Shown here in pieces: positions 40,031 to 49,282 of a stretch of DNA of 64,000 bases. Location: positions 2,155,021-2,219,020 of the forward strand of contig OZ024788.1 of the NCBI GenBank assembly GCA_964017065.1. Reading direction: 5' to 3'. The position numbers were made by a program, and so were the translations under genes. Under the pieces are notes generated by a model that searched no databases, was not told the origin of the DNA, and was given only the letters and a program-made list of their open reading frames with translations. Source of the stretch: Haliclona indistincta (Eukaryota; Porifera; Demospongiae; Haplosclerida; Chalinidae). Position 1 is the stretch's first letter. Each line of letters begins with the position of its first letter.

Positions 40031-41518
40031 TGAAGTTGTGTCTCGATGAGACGAGGATGTATCGTTTGAAACATTATTAGTTTCTTGGCTGGACTCGTAC
40101 TCATAGCTTTCTTCAACTTTTTGTTGTTCTCTTGTGTCAAGAGCGGAATCATATTCACTGTTTGATTCTGATGAATCACTGGGGGAATCACTGTCAGTTG
40201 ATTGAGAGGAACAAGAGCTAGAAGAACTCATAGTATCAGATTCTGTGTGACCCTGGTTCTTGGCTAGCTCAACCTGCGTGTGTCTGTCAATGGTTGGTGA
40301 CGATAAATTAGTTTTTTCAACTTGTTCTATTATTACATGTCTCCATGGTTGTACAGAATAAGTGTTTGGTACACTTATTGGGGATGAGCTATTATTGCTT
40401 AAGTCTTGAATAGGTGTATTAGGGGACATTTGGCTTTGTACTGCAAAAGGTTGTGCTGGCGATGTAAATAAAGGTAATGCTGTATGTGACTGACGGTCAG
40501 TCTCGATAGAGCTGTGAGAACTTAGATGTTGTTTTACATGGTCTTGATTTGAGATTACCAGATCATCTGGACTCATGTAGCTTTCTTCTCTCACTTCTTG
40601 GTGCTCAGTTAAAAGCAGCCTTTGATCTTTTTCTGATACATAATTTTGTTCTCTTGTGTCAATTTTTCCACAAAGTAAATCTGGGTGTTGTACATGTATT
40701 GTTGCTGTGCTAAGATGATTAATGGGAGGATCACTATCCGTTGAGGAAGATGAGCTGTTATGGTTGTGTAATATTGGGTCCTCTGCTGTACATGTCAATG
40801 ATGTTTCATCATCATTACTAGGTAAAGACTGAGAATCTGTAAAAGAACTAGGAGATGAAGAGCTGTTGTCAGTTACCGTAATATGGATTTGTTCAGTATC
40901 AGTTGTTGGCGATGTTACGTTTATAGTTGAAAGGAGGTTTTCATGTTGTTCATCTTCTTGTAACACTTTTCCATTTTCAACTACATGTAATTCATCGTAT
41001 GTGAATGTCATATAGACACAGTATGCACAGTATTTAGCACCTGATAATCTACCAGCAGTGAATGTCTTGTTGTGCACTCTTGAGTCAGAGCAATGATAAA
41101 GATAGTACTTGGTAAGTGTCTGTTCCATAGAAAGTGCAAATTGTTCGTGATCCTTTACACTCTCTGGCAGTGTCTCTCTTGTAAAAACTCCCAGTACCAC
41201 TAACCCATCTTTGCAATAGACTTTGTCCTTATGCCATCTCCAGCGACTTCCAATACCTCCCATTTTCCATGTATTTGGATCAACAATACTTAATTGTGCA
41301 CTATCTTCAGTTTTTGAAATATGTGTTTTTCCGAAGTAGTATATTTTAATTGTCTTTTTTGTGCCATCTTGTAGCAATTTCATAGTCTCATCCATGGTTT
41401 CAACAAGTTTGGACTCTATGAGCTCCACAGTCAATGATTTTATATTAGCAGGATTGAAAGAGTAGCCAACTTTTCCATCGCAGAGTTCTTTGAAGTCTAC
41501 TCCACCTCTCTTAGGCAT
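39980..41518 (-). CDS. GIY-YIG-like head with Ser-rich tail, frame ending early
   Basis: 512 aa from the ATG at 41518 (MPKRGGVDFKELCDG). The domain is divergent: first Tyr in VGYSFN, YIG replaced by YYFGKTHI, SRWRWHK, and SMEQTLTKYYLYH. All five predicted catalytic positions are still present. The tail is Ser/Thr-rich and includes DTREQNYVSEKDQR and ALDTREQQKVEESYEYESS, diverged versions of the DTREEY unit repeated downstream. The last residues (about 15 after HRDTTSSS) look like out-of-frame reading, because the neighbouring frame there continues the family-like tail for another 660 codons. The real protein may be much longer if an intron removes the frame difference. Confidence 0.7.
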   Translation of the reverse strand: MPKRGGVDFKELCDGKVGYSFNPANIKSLTVELIESKLVETMDETMKLLQDGTKKTIKIYYFGKTHISKTEDSAQLSIVDPNTWKMGGIGSRWRWHKDKVYCKDGLVVLGVFTRETLPESVKDHEQFALSMEQTLTKYYLYHCSDSRVHNKTFTAGRLSGAKYCAYCVYMTFTYDELHVVENGKVLQEDEQHENLLSTINVTSPTTDTEQIHITVTDNSSSSPSSFTDSQSLPSNDDETSLTCTAEDPILHNHNSSSSSTDSDPPINHLSTATIHVQHPDLLCGKIDTREQNYVSEKDQRLLLTEHQEVREESYMSPDDLVISNQDHVKQHLSSHSSIETDRQSHTALPLFTSPAQPFAVQSQMSPNTPIQDLSNNSSSPISVPNTYSVQPWRHVIIEQVEKTNLSSPTIDRHTQVELAKNQGHTESDTMSSSSSCSSQSTDSDSPSDSSESNSEYDSALDTREQQKVEESYEYESSQETNNVSNDTSSSHRDTTSSSLFAINPKQRTQYSD

Positions 41519-42097
41519 GCTATGGTCACTTTGGTGTGGGATGTGGAGAAGGCTTAAACTCTCAGCTATGGTTGCTGTAAACTAAGTGAAGACACTAGCT
41601 GAATAAACTGTGTGTGGTCTTGAGCTATGAATAGTAGTAGCCAGCAGTGAATGCTGTTATTACTTACCTTAGTTTAGTGCTGATAAATCTGATCTATGGC
41701 TCTTTCTGGTCTTCAGTTGTGCTAATGGTCTCATTCTATAGTTGTTATCGTTGTACTAGTTATGTTTTGTCACATGACAAGTCCTTATTAGTTCTTGAGC
41801 TTGCACATACACAAACATGTTGAGTGTTCATTCATGCATGCATGAATTCACATGCTAGTTCCTGCTATTCGAATCCCAATTCTCGCTATTCAATATTTTC
41901 ATGCAAATGCAACAGTGAAAACGATCATGGACTGATTCAGAAAAGGAGGTGTAGATTGTGTAAGCCGAGTGATTTTCTTTCTTAGCTGTAAATTTGATTA
42001 GCCAAAACACTCTTGTGAGGGTTAAACAATAGATCACATTATCACAGAGTACTACACACTGAGTATAGTGCTCTGACTGCTATAGGTGCTACTAATA
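41519..42097. other. intergenic spacer
   Basis: Includes GAGCTATGAATAGTAG (about 41630), also found upstream of the gene at 53028 (53247), a variant of the motif seen elsewhere. Nothing else recognised. Confidence 0.5.
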
Positions 42098-43177
42098 CTA
42101 TCCATTAAACCTGTATCTCTGCAACATAAGACTTGATTGACTGTCTTGTTGGAATCTTACTCTGCGTCGTCGTGAAGAGCGGCGAGAAGCTGACGTCTGA
42201 TATGATCGAGTTTGTCTGTTATTACCACGGTAAGATCTTGCAGTAGGAGAAGATGCCATTGGTTGTGTAGGAATATCTCGTTCCATTTCTTGGTCCATTG
42301 TTGGTGATGTTTGTAGAATGTCATCTTCTCTTCCAAGTGCTTCTTGCTCGTTAAAATGGGCAAGAGCCTGTTCAGTTAATGGGTGCGTTGTTGGCTGTGT
42401 GCATTCCAGGCTTGAACATTCTCTTGGAGGTGAACTTGGTGGAGGGATGTGGCTTGGACCTGGCTCTGAGTACTGACACATGGTAGGTGAGGTTGTAGGA
42501 GGAGACTGTGGTGGAGGGGTGTGGCTTGGACCTGGCTCTGAGGTACTTGATGAAGATGGTTTTTTCTTACAACTAAAGGCCATGTAGATGACATATGCTA
42601 TGCAGCGACGTTTTGTTGTTCTGCCGGTAGTGAATGTCTCGTTGACCACAGGCACTCTTGGGTCTGAACGAGAGAGAAGGTAGTGATGGAGGAGCTTCTG
42701 TTCCATAGCTAGTGCAAAGTCTTCTTGATGCACTCTACCTCTGCATGTATTGAGGACTGTTTCTCTAGTAATGGCACCCAGTACCACTAACCCATCTCTA
42801 CCATATAAAACTGTACCATCTGTATTTTTTTTCTCCTTCTTGTGGTCCTGCCAGCGACTGCTAATACCATTCTTCTTCCATGTGCGGTGATCATCTGGAT
42901 CAAATTTTTGAAATCCTATTCCTCTGCCTGGCTTTCTCTTTTGTTCCAAATATGTTTTACCAATGTAGACCTTGGCTATAGTTCTGTCTGACAGGAACTC
43001 CCCAGACTCAAGATCTGTAATAGTTTGTTCTAGCTGTGCTATCAGCTTTGTCTTGATCTCTTCCACTTCTGTCTCTGTGGTCAGCTTTATCACAGGATTG
43101 CAGGCATAGTTTCTGCTACCTCTAAGTAGATCGTCGTAGTCAACTCCGCCTACTGTTGTTCTACTAATATCAGACAT
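42098..43177 (-). CDS. SDIS-type GIY-YIG-like protein with doubled linker
   Basis: 359 aa, single exon, ATG at 43177 (MSDISRTTVGGVDYDDLL). Complete predicted active site: NYACN, VYIGKTYL, SRWQDHK, AMEQKLLHHY. A short insertion (KEKKNTDGTVLYGRDG) precedes the GLVVLG strand, at the same place as the KDG expansion of its neighbour. The linker SEPGPSH-PPP occurs twice in tandem (about residues 220 to 255), one copy preceded by MCQYSEPGPSH as in member 1, which suggests a tail exchange between subfamilies. The tail ends RRSSRRRRVRFQQDSQSSLM and LQRYRFNG: the RVxF-type motif is kept but the GILDEND end of sister genes is gone. Confidence 0.85.
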   Translation of the reverse strand: MSDISRTTVGGVDYDDLLRGSRNYACNPVIKLTTETEVEEIKTKLIAQLEQTITDLESGEFLSDRTIAKVYIGKTYLEQKRKPGRGIGFQKFDPDDHRTWKKNGISSRWQDHKKEKKNTDGTVLYGRDGLVVLGAITRETVLNTCRGRVHQEDFALAMEQKLLHHYLLSRSDPRVPVVNETFTTGRTTKRRCIAYVIYMAFSCKKKPSSSSTSEPGPSHTPPPQSPPTTSPTMCQYSEPGPSHIPPPSSPPRECSSLECTQPTTHPLTEQALAHFNEQEALGREDDILQTSPTMDQEMERDIPTQPMASSPTARSYRGNNRQTRSYQTSASRRSSRRRRVRFQQDSQSSLMLQRYRFNG

Positions 43178-43525
43178 CTTAAACTAATAGTGTTTCAACG
43201 AATGGCTTCCATAGACGCAGCAGAGTTTAGCTTAGCTGTGTGTGGCTTTGCGTGGGAGTGCCCAGTGAATACTTGCCATAGCTTAAGAGCCTTGAATCTT
43301 GTTTAGTATAGCCTATGAATTTACTGTAGTCCTTGTTGACCTGTTCTAGCATAACACTGAGAAGCTAATAGGTTTACTCCAAGTTGGCTGCTTGTGTATT
43401 ATAATCACAATGTAGTGTTTGTCAGTTTATGTTTACATGACAACACCCTACAAGTACTTGAGTTTAGTACACAAGCATTTATTTGCATTTTTACATAATA
43501 ATACTGAACCTTGGTACAGTCAACA
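43178..43525. other. duplicated spacer upstream of an SDIS-type gene, copy 3
   Basis: Homologous to 23760-24126 and 37196-37547. Here the following tail belongs to an intact gene. Confidence 0.75.
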
Positions 43526-45214
43526 CTAGTCTTCTTTTGTTAGATCAATCACATCTGAATTAGTTACAACTGGTTCTGGCAAACTAGCTAAATATTTCTG
43601 CATAATGTAACTTTGATGACATTTCTGACTATCTGATTGATTTTGAAAATCCAAATCTTCGTTCAAGTCTTGCTTATTCTGCTCAAAGGACGACAATCTT
43701 TGAATACTTGGTGTGAAATCAGACTCAGTATTATCGATGTTAGTATCATTTGAGTCTTTATTGGTCGTAGTTGGATTTTTGGGAGTTGACATTTGAGATC
43801 GTGAAAGAGGAGTATGATTTGAGCAGGGTGATTTTGTAGGAGACTTTAGAGGGGTGCAGCTTAGCTCCAGTGTTTTCTGTTCATTCGCTGGTAGCGAAGA
43901 AAGTTGTAAACCTTCTCTGGCTTGTGGTGATCTTGTTTTATAGCAAGGCTGAGAAATCTCGTCTGCATCATTTGAAGGGCTACAGGTTGATCTCTGTTCA
44001 AGACTTTTAGACAGTCTTTTCTGTTTTGTAGATAAAGAAAGTTGTTTTCTAACTAACGGTGTGCTTCCTGTCGCGTTCAGACTGCCTATTCCTGCTTGTT
44101 GCCTTTTGTTTGTCGGTGACCTCTGAGTGTTAGGAGAAGATCGCTTATTTCTAGGTGTAGAAGTGGGTGTAGAAGTGCTTGAAGGTGACCGACGTTTAGT
44201 TAACGACAGTTGTTTCTTACACGAAGGAGGAGGCAATGGAGTATAGTCTCTTGTGCTTGAAAATGGTGTGGTTGGCTTTAAAATGGACCTTACAGGAGAA
44301 GGCGAGGTTGTTGAATCACGACAAGGAGAGGTCAGTTTCAATCTTTTTCTCGGAGGAGGAGATGGAGTAGGTCGTGAGGGGGTAGCTGGTGCTGTGTGTT
44401 GGATTCCTGTCGGTGAAGGCAGTGGTGTGTTGTCTTCTCTTGCTTGCTGTGTAGTTCTCTTCAAGATGGATCGTGGTGGTGTTACTTGTTGTCTCTGAGG
44501 AGAACTAGTGCTTGGACCTGACTGTATGGGATGGTCAATAGGTGATGGTGACCTAGGATCACTTGCTTCTCTTAGAGAAAATGGAAAAGTGCTTGTTTCA
44601 ACAGCTAGGTCTTCTGAAGAGGTTTCATCTGTATCTTCATATCTGAAAGCCATGTAGACTGCGTATGCAATGCAATGTTGTCTTGTCGTTTTGCCAGTAT
44701 CAAAAGTTTTGTTGACCACTCTTGGGTCAGGATGTGAGAGCCGGTAGTGATGGAGGAGCCTTTGTTCCATAGCTAGTGCAAGGTCTTCCTGATCTACTTG
44801 TCCAGACTCTCTGCATCTCTCTGGCATTGTCTCTCTAGTAATGGCACCCAGTACGACTAACCCATCTCTACCATAGTCTTCATCTTTGTGGAATTGCCAG
44901 CGACTGCTAATACCTGTCTTTTTCCATGTGCTGTGATCCAGAGGATCGAATGTTTCATATCCTCGTCCTCCTCCTCGCTTTTTCTTTTGCAGAATATAAG
45001 TCTTACCAATGTAGATCTTTGCTATTGTTCGTCCTGATTCTATCTGAAGTGCTTGTATAGTGTCCTCTAGTTTTCTTTTAAGTTTTCGTTTGATATGGCT
45101 CAATTTTTTCGCTGTTGCTAGGTTGGCAGGATTGGCTGAGTAGTCTTGAACAGTTCCTGTACACAGCAGATCAAAATCAGCTCCACCAATAGTTGTTTTG
45201 GTGTAACCAGACAT
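43526..45214 (-). CDS. GIY-YIG-like protein with ILK repeats and C-terminal SIM-like motif
   Basis: 562 aa, single exon, ATG at 45214 (MSGYTKTTIGGADFDLLC). Predicted catalytic set present: DYSAN, IYIGKTYI, SRWQFHK and AMEQRLLHHY. The tail has two good [GS]ILK-type motifs (PRSILKRTTQ and VRSILKPTTP), an NLS-like PPPRKRLKLTSP, repeated KKQLSL(T/S) blocks and a highly conserved C-terminus (SDSQKCHQSYIMQKYLA to TNSDVIDLTKED). VIDLT flanked by acidic residues is the classical form of a SUMO-interacting motif. Paralog of 47208-48905, which is identical over its last 35 or so residues. Confidence 0.88.
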   Translation of the reverse strand: MSGYTKTTIGGADFDLLCTGTVQDYSANPANLATAKKLSHIKRKLKRKLEDTIQALQIESGRTIAKIYIGKTYILQKKKRGGGRGYETFDPLDHSTWKKTGISSRWQFHKDEDYGRDGLVVLGAITRETMPERCRESGQVDQEDLALAMEQRLLHHYRLSHPDPRVVNKTFDTGKTTRQHCIAYAVYMAFRYEDTDETSSEDLAVETSTFPFSLREASDPRSPSPIDHPIQSGPSTSSPQRQQVTPPRSILKRTTQQAREDNTPLPSPTGIQHTAPATPSRPTPSPPPRKRLKLTSPCRDSTTSPSPVRSILKPTTPFSSTRDYTPLPPPSCKKQLSLTKRRSPSSTSTPTSTPRNKRSSPNTQRSPTNKRQQAGIGSLNATGSTPLVRKQLSLSTKQKRLSKSLEQRSTCSPSNDADEISQPCYKTRSPQAREGLQLSSLPANEQKTLELSCTPLKSPTKSPCSNHTPLSRSQMSTPKNPTTTNKDSNDTNIDNTESDFTPSIQRLSSFEQNKQDLNEDLDFQNQSDSQKCHQSYIMQKYLASLPEPVVTNSDVIDLTKED

Positions 45215-45825
45215 AGCTTGCTTAAACTATCGAGAAGACAGTTGCTGTGTGGGCTTGAGTAGGAGTGGTAAGCAGTGAATGCTGTTATCATTTACCTCAG
45301 CTGACAGCCTTGAATCTTGTTTAGTAGTCTGTGAATTTACTTTCTGATTATATTTGTCTTACAAGTTTTATTATCTTAGTAATCACTATTTTTGTTTATG
45401 TTCAACTGTACAAGTTTCTGAGCTTTGTGTAACAGTTAGTATGCTATGCTTACTATTCATCATTTTGAGGCTTCTTACTCATTGAACTAAGTGCATGAGA
45501 GCCCTGTACTAAACTGCTATCTTTAACCTCAGCTGGGAGTCTTGTTTAGTGGGAGTATTGTTTAGTCCGGCCTGTGTATCTTACATCTGTCAGTTCCTTA
45601 TTGATCGTGTTCTTATTGTTGTCTTTAACAACACTCTAAGTCTGCTTCACTGCTGTGATATGTATTTGAAAGTATTATCAATAGAGTTGTTCTCTATTCG
45701 TGGAGCTTTTGTTCACTCAATCAAGAAAAAAAACATAATTAAAAACACACTTCTCTTGTTTGGTGTTCCTCATTTTGTGCTTCACTAGAATCTACTGCAT
45801 TTTTATAATACTTCTATATCATTGT
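45215..45825. other. intergenic spacer
   Basis: 45690-45825 matches 15040-15182 (GTGGAGCTTTTGTTCAC, CATAATTAAAA), the shared 3' flank of the 45826-type genes. Nothing else recognised. Confidence 0.55.
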
Positions 45826-46809
45826 CTAGACTAAATCATGTTCATCTAAAATACCATAAGGGTCTATTTCTGATAACCTGTCATTATATCCCCGTACCAG
45901 TTCTCGATTGGTCGTGCCTGGTTCTGTGTCTTGTACGATGGAATCTCTACTTTCGTCACGGTTTACGGCAAACGTTACTCTGCGCCCTGAAGAGCGAATT
46001 CGAGCTGAATTTTGTTGTTGTGTTCTCTGCATTGAGCCTGTTTGTGAGCGGCTTGAGCTGCCTTGCAAATCCTGGGATGATTCAGTCTGTCTCTGTCTGC
46101 TTCGGTATACTTTTTTGGCACGGGGTACCTTGGATTTACTAGAGCTGGTAGGAGGAGACTGTGGTGGAGGGGTGTGGCTTGGACCTGGCTCTGAGTTATT
46201 ATGCATACTTGATGAAGATGAGTCTTCTGTGTAACTAAAGGCCATGTAGATGACATATGCTATGCAGCGACGTTTTGTTGTTCTGCCGGTAGTGAATGTC
46301 TCATTGACCACAGGCACTTTTGGGTCTGAATGAGAGAGAAGGTAGTGATGGAGGAGCTTCTGTTCCATAGCTAGTGCAAAGTCTTCTTGATGCACTCTAC
46401 CTCTGCATGTTTTGTTCACTGTCTCTCTAGTAATGGCACCCAGTACCACTAACCCATCTCTACCATAGTCCTTGTGTTTGTGTTCACCCCAGCGACTACT
46501 AATACCATTCTTCTTCCATGTGTGGTGATCATCTGGATCAAATGTCCTAAATCCTCCACCTGCCTTTCTCTTTCGTTGCAAATATGTTTTACCAATGTAG
46601 ACCTTGGCTATAGTTCTGTCTGACAGGAACTCCCCGGACTCCAGATCTTCAATAGTTTGTTCTAGCTGTGCTATCAGTTTTGTCTTGATCTCCTCCACTT
46701 CTGGCTCTGTGGTCAGCTTTTTCACAGGATTGCAGGCATAGTTTCTGCTACCTCTAAGTAGATCCTCGTAGTCAACTCCGCCTACTGTTGTTCTACTAAT
46801 ATCAGACAT
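45826..46809 (-). CDS. SDIS-type GIY-YIG-like protein
   Basis: 327 aa, single exon, ATG at 46809 (MSDISRTTVGGVDYEDLL). Catalytic-position set complete (NYACN, VYIGKTYL, SRWGEHK, AMEQKLLHHY). Tail: SEPGPSHTPPPQSPPTSSSK, a Gln/Ser-rich basic stretch, SSGRRVTFAVNRDESRDS (RVxF-type followed by acidic/Ser residues) and the end DPYGILDEHDLV. It is the intact relative of the fragment fused at 15183-15706. Confidence 0.87.
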   Translation of the reverse strand: MSDISRTTVGGVDYEDLLRGSRNYACNPVKKLTTEPEVEEIKTKLIAQLEQTIEDLESGEFLSDRTIAKVYIGKTYLQRKRKAGGGFRTFDPDDHHTWKKNGISSRWGEHKHKDYGRDGLVVLGAITRETVNKTCRGRVHQEDFALAMEQKLLHHYLLSHSDPKVPVVNETFTTGRTTKRRCIAYVIYMAFSYTEDSSSSSMHNNSEPGPSHTPPPQSPPTSSSKSKVPRAKKVYRSRQRQTESSQDLQGSSSRSQTGSMQRTQQQNSARIRSSGRRVTFAVNRDESRDSIVQDTEPGTTNRELVRGYNDRLSEIDPYGILDEHDLV

Positions 46810-47207
46810 CCCCTAGCATCTAATATTCCAACCAGTGGCTTTCACGCAGAGTTTAGCTAAAAGACGCTAACTGTATAAACTACGTGTGGCTTCCAGCTAT
46901 GCGTGGGAGGAGTTACCAGTCAATACTTGCCTTAGCTAAGAGCCTTTAGTCCCTTGTGAATTCACTTTAGTCTCTTTCTGGTCCCTGGTACTTTAGAGTA
47001 TTGTAGTATGCCCATGAGAAGCTGCTTGGTTTACTTTAAATCTATAGATTGTCAGCAAATACTACATTGTGTAATCACTGTGTAGTGTTTGTCACTTTAT
47101 GTTCACATGACAACGCCTTATAAGTCTTCGAGTTTTAGTGTATAAATGGTTCTTCATCTTACATAATATTATAATATATATTATACTGAATCTTGGTACT
47201 GTCAACA
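46810..47207. other. intergenic spacer
   Basis: AT-rich; an ATAATATATATTAT palindrome lies at about 47168. It resembles the spacers of other SDIS-type genes but is more diverged. Confidence 0.5.
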
Positions 47208-48905
47208 CTAATCTTCTTTTGTTAGATCAATCACATCTGAATTAGTTACAACTGGTTCTGGCAAACTAGCTAAATATTTCTGCATAATGTAACTTTGATG
47301 ACATTTCTGACTATCTGATTGATTTTGAAAATCTCTCTCAAAAGACGAAGAACTTTGAATACTTGGCGTGAAAGCAGACTCATTATTATCAACTTCTTTG
47401 TTGAAACGAATGTTAGTATCTTTATCGGCCATTGCTGGATTTTCGGGAGTAGACATTCGAGGTTGCGAAAGAGGATTATGATCTGACTTTGTAGGAGACT
47501 TTAGAGGGGTGCTGCTTAGCTCTGATGCGTTCTCTTCGTTTGCTGCTAGTGAGGAAAGTTGTAAACCTTCTCTTGCTTGTGGTGATCTTGTTTTAGAGTA
47601 AGGCTGGGAAGTCTCGCTTGCGGCTGAATTTGAAGGACTGCAGGTTGATCTCTGTTCAATTGCTTTTGATGGTCTTTTCTGTTTTGTAGATAAAGAAAGT
47701 AGTTTTCTTACTGCTGGTGGAGTGCTTCCTGTCGGGTTCAGATTGCCTATACCAGCTGGCTGTTGCCTTTTGTTGATAGGTGACCTCCGAGTGTTTGGAG
47801 AAGACTGCTTCTTTTTAGATGTAGAAGTGCTTGAAGGGGACCGACGTTTATTTAATGACAATTTTTTCTTACATGAGCGTGGAGGCAATGGAGTGATATA
47901 GTAGGATATACATGTAGTCTCTTCTATGCTTGAAAATGGTGAGGTTGCCTTTAAAATGGGCGTGTTCAGAGGTGACCTTACAAGAGAAGATGAAGTTGAT
48001 GAGTCACGACTAGGAGAGGTCAGTTTCAGCCTTTTTCTCGGAGGAGGAGATGGAGTAGGTCGTGAGGGGGTAGCTGGTGTAGAGTCTTGGCTTCCTGTTG
48101 GTGAAGGCAGTGGTGTGTTGTCTTCTTCTCTTGCTTTCGGTGTAGTTCTCTTCAAGATGGGTTGTGGTGGTGTTACAGCACGTTCTTGTTGTCTCTGAGG
48201 AGAACTAGTGCTTGGATCTAACTGCATGGCTTGGTCAATAGGTGATGGTGACCTAGGCTCACTTTCTTCTCTTAGAGGGAACGGAGGAGTACTTGTTTCA
48301 AAAGCTGTGTCTTCTGAAGTGGTTTTATCATCTTCGTCTTCATATCTGAACGCCATGTAGACTGCGTATGCATAGCTTTTGTCCTTTGTTGCTTGTCCAG
48401 TAGAAAATGACTCATTGATCACTCTTGGGTCAGGATGAGAGAGAAGGTAGTGATGGAGGAGTTTCTGTTCCATAGCTAGTGCAAAGTCTTCTTGATGCAC
48501 TCTACCTCTGCATCTCTCTGGCATTGTCTCTCTAGTAATGGCACCCAGTACCACTAACCCATCTCTACCATAGTCTTCATGTTTGTGGTCCTGCCAACGA
48601 CTGCTAATACCATTCTTCTTCCATGTGTGGTGATCCTCTGGTTTAAATGTTCTGTATCCTCCTCCTGGCTTTCTTCTTTGTCTAATAAAAGTTTTACCAA
48701 TATATATCTTAGCTATTGTTCTCTCTGATCCAATCTGAAGTGCTGTTATTGTATCCTCCAGTTTCCTGACCAGCTTTCTCTTGATGTGTTTCACCTTTTT
48801 CTCATTCTTTATCACAGCTGGATTGAAGGAGTAGTTTTTGACTTCTCCTTCACATAACTCATCAAAGCCAACTCCTCCCTGGGTTGTTTTACTGAAGCCA
48901 GACAT
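47208..48905 (-). CDS. GIY-YIG-like protein, paralog of 43526-45214
   Basis: 565 aa, single exon, ATG at 48905 (MSGFSKTTQGGVGFDELC). Predicted catalytic set complete: NYSFN, IYIGKTFI, SRWQDHK, AMEQKLLHHY. The tail parallels its paralog block by block, but the ILK motifs have Pro before them (PQPILKRTT, NTPILKATS), so they fit the phosphatase-docking consensus less well. The NLS-like PPPRKRLKLTSP and the C-terminal DVIDLTKED are kept. The head resembles member 1 and member 5 types more than its paralog does (VINESFSTGQATKDK), which suggests gene conversion of heads independent of tails. Confidence 0.88.
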   Translation of the reverse strand: MSGFSKTTQGGVGFDELCEGEVKNYSFNPAVIKNEKKVKHIKRKLVRKLEDTITALQIGSERTIAKIYIGKTFIRQRRKPGGGYRTFKPEDHHTWKKNGISSRWQDHKHEDYGRDGLVVLGAITRETMPERCRGRVHQEDFALAMEQKLLHHYLLSHPDPRVINESFSTGQATKDKSYAYAVYMAFRYEDEDDKTTSEDTAFETSTPPFPLREESEPRSPSPIDQAMQLDPSTSSPQRQQERAVTPPQPILKRTTPKAREEDNTPLPSPTGSQDSTPATPSRPTPSPPPRKRLKLTSPSRDSSTSSSLVRSPLNTPILKATSPFSSIEETTCISYYITPLPPRSCKKKLSLNKRRSPSSTSTSKKKQSSPNTRRSPINKRQQPAGIGNLNPTGSTPPAVRKLLSLSTKQKRPSKAIEQRSTCSPSNSAASETSQPYSKTRSPQAREGLQLSSLAANEENASELSSTPLKSPTKSDHNPLSQPRMSTPENPAMADKDTNIRFNKEVDNNESAFTPSIQSSSSFERDFQNQSDSQKCHQSYIMQKYLASLPEPVVTNSDVIDLTKED

Positions 48906-49282
48906 AGCGCAAGCATTGATCGTGCTTGAGCGAAGGGACGGGCTCTTGAGATAATTATACTAACTATGAATAACGGCATACCGATTTGGCTATCTTACTA
49001 TTATACTTGTACTGCAACATACTAAGCCTCATTCCCAGATGTTTAGTCTGGGTATGAAACTGATACTAGGCAGCTGTGATATGCTTGACTGTTTCTAAGC
49101 TTAATCATTTGGAGCAACCTGTGAATTATTGATTGTTAGTGTATTGTACAGACATTTGAAATACAATATGTCCATTTCGAATAATAATGTGTCCATTTCG
49201 AATAATAATGTGTATATTTTCTTGGTCTTTCCTTTCTTCCTATTGTGTCTGTCATGGGACTGCATGACTCTGATGCTGTTAG
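48906..49282. other. intergenic spacer with upstream motif
   Basis: AACTATGAATA at 48962 lies 57 nt upstream of the preceding gene start. A short direct repeat CCATTTCGAATAATAATGTG occurs twice at about 49171-49211. Confidence 0.6.
48962..48972 (-). promoter_or_regulatory. conserved upstream motif TATTCATAGTT
   Basis: 57 nt upstream of the ATG at 48905. Confidence 0.4.
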
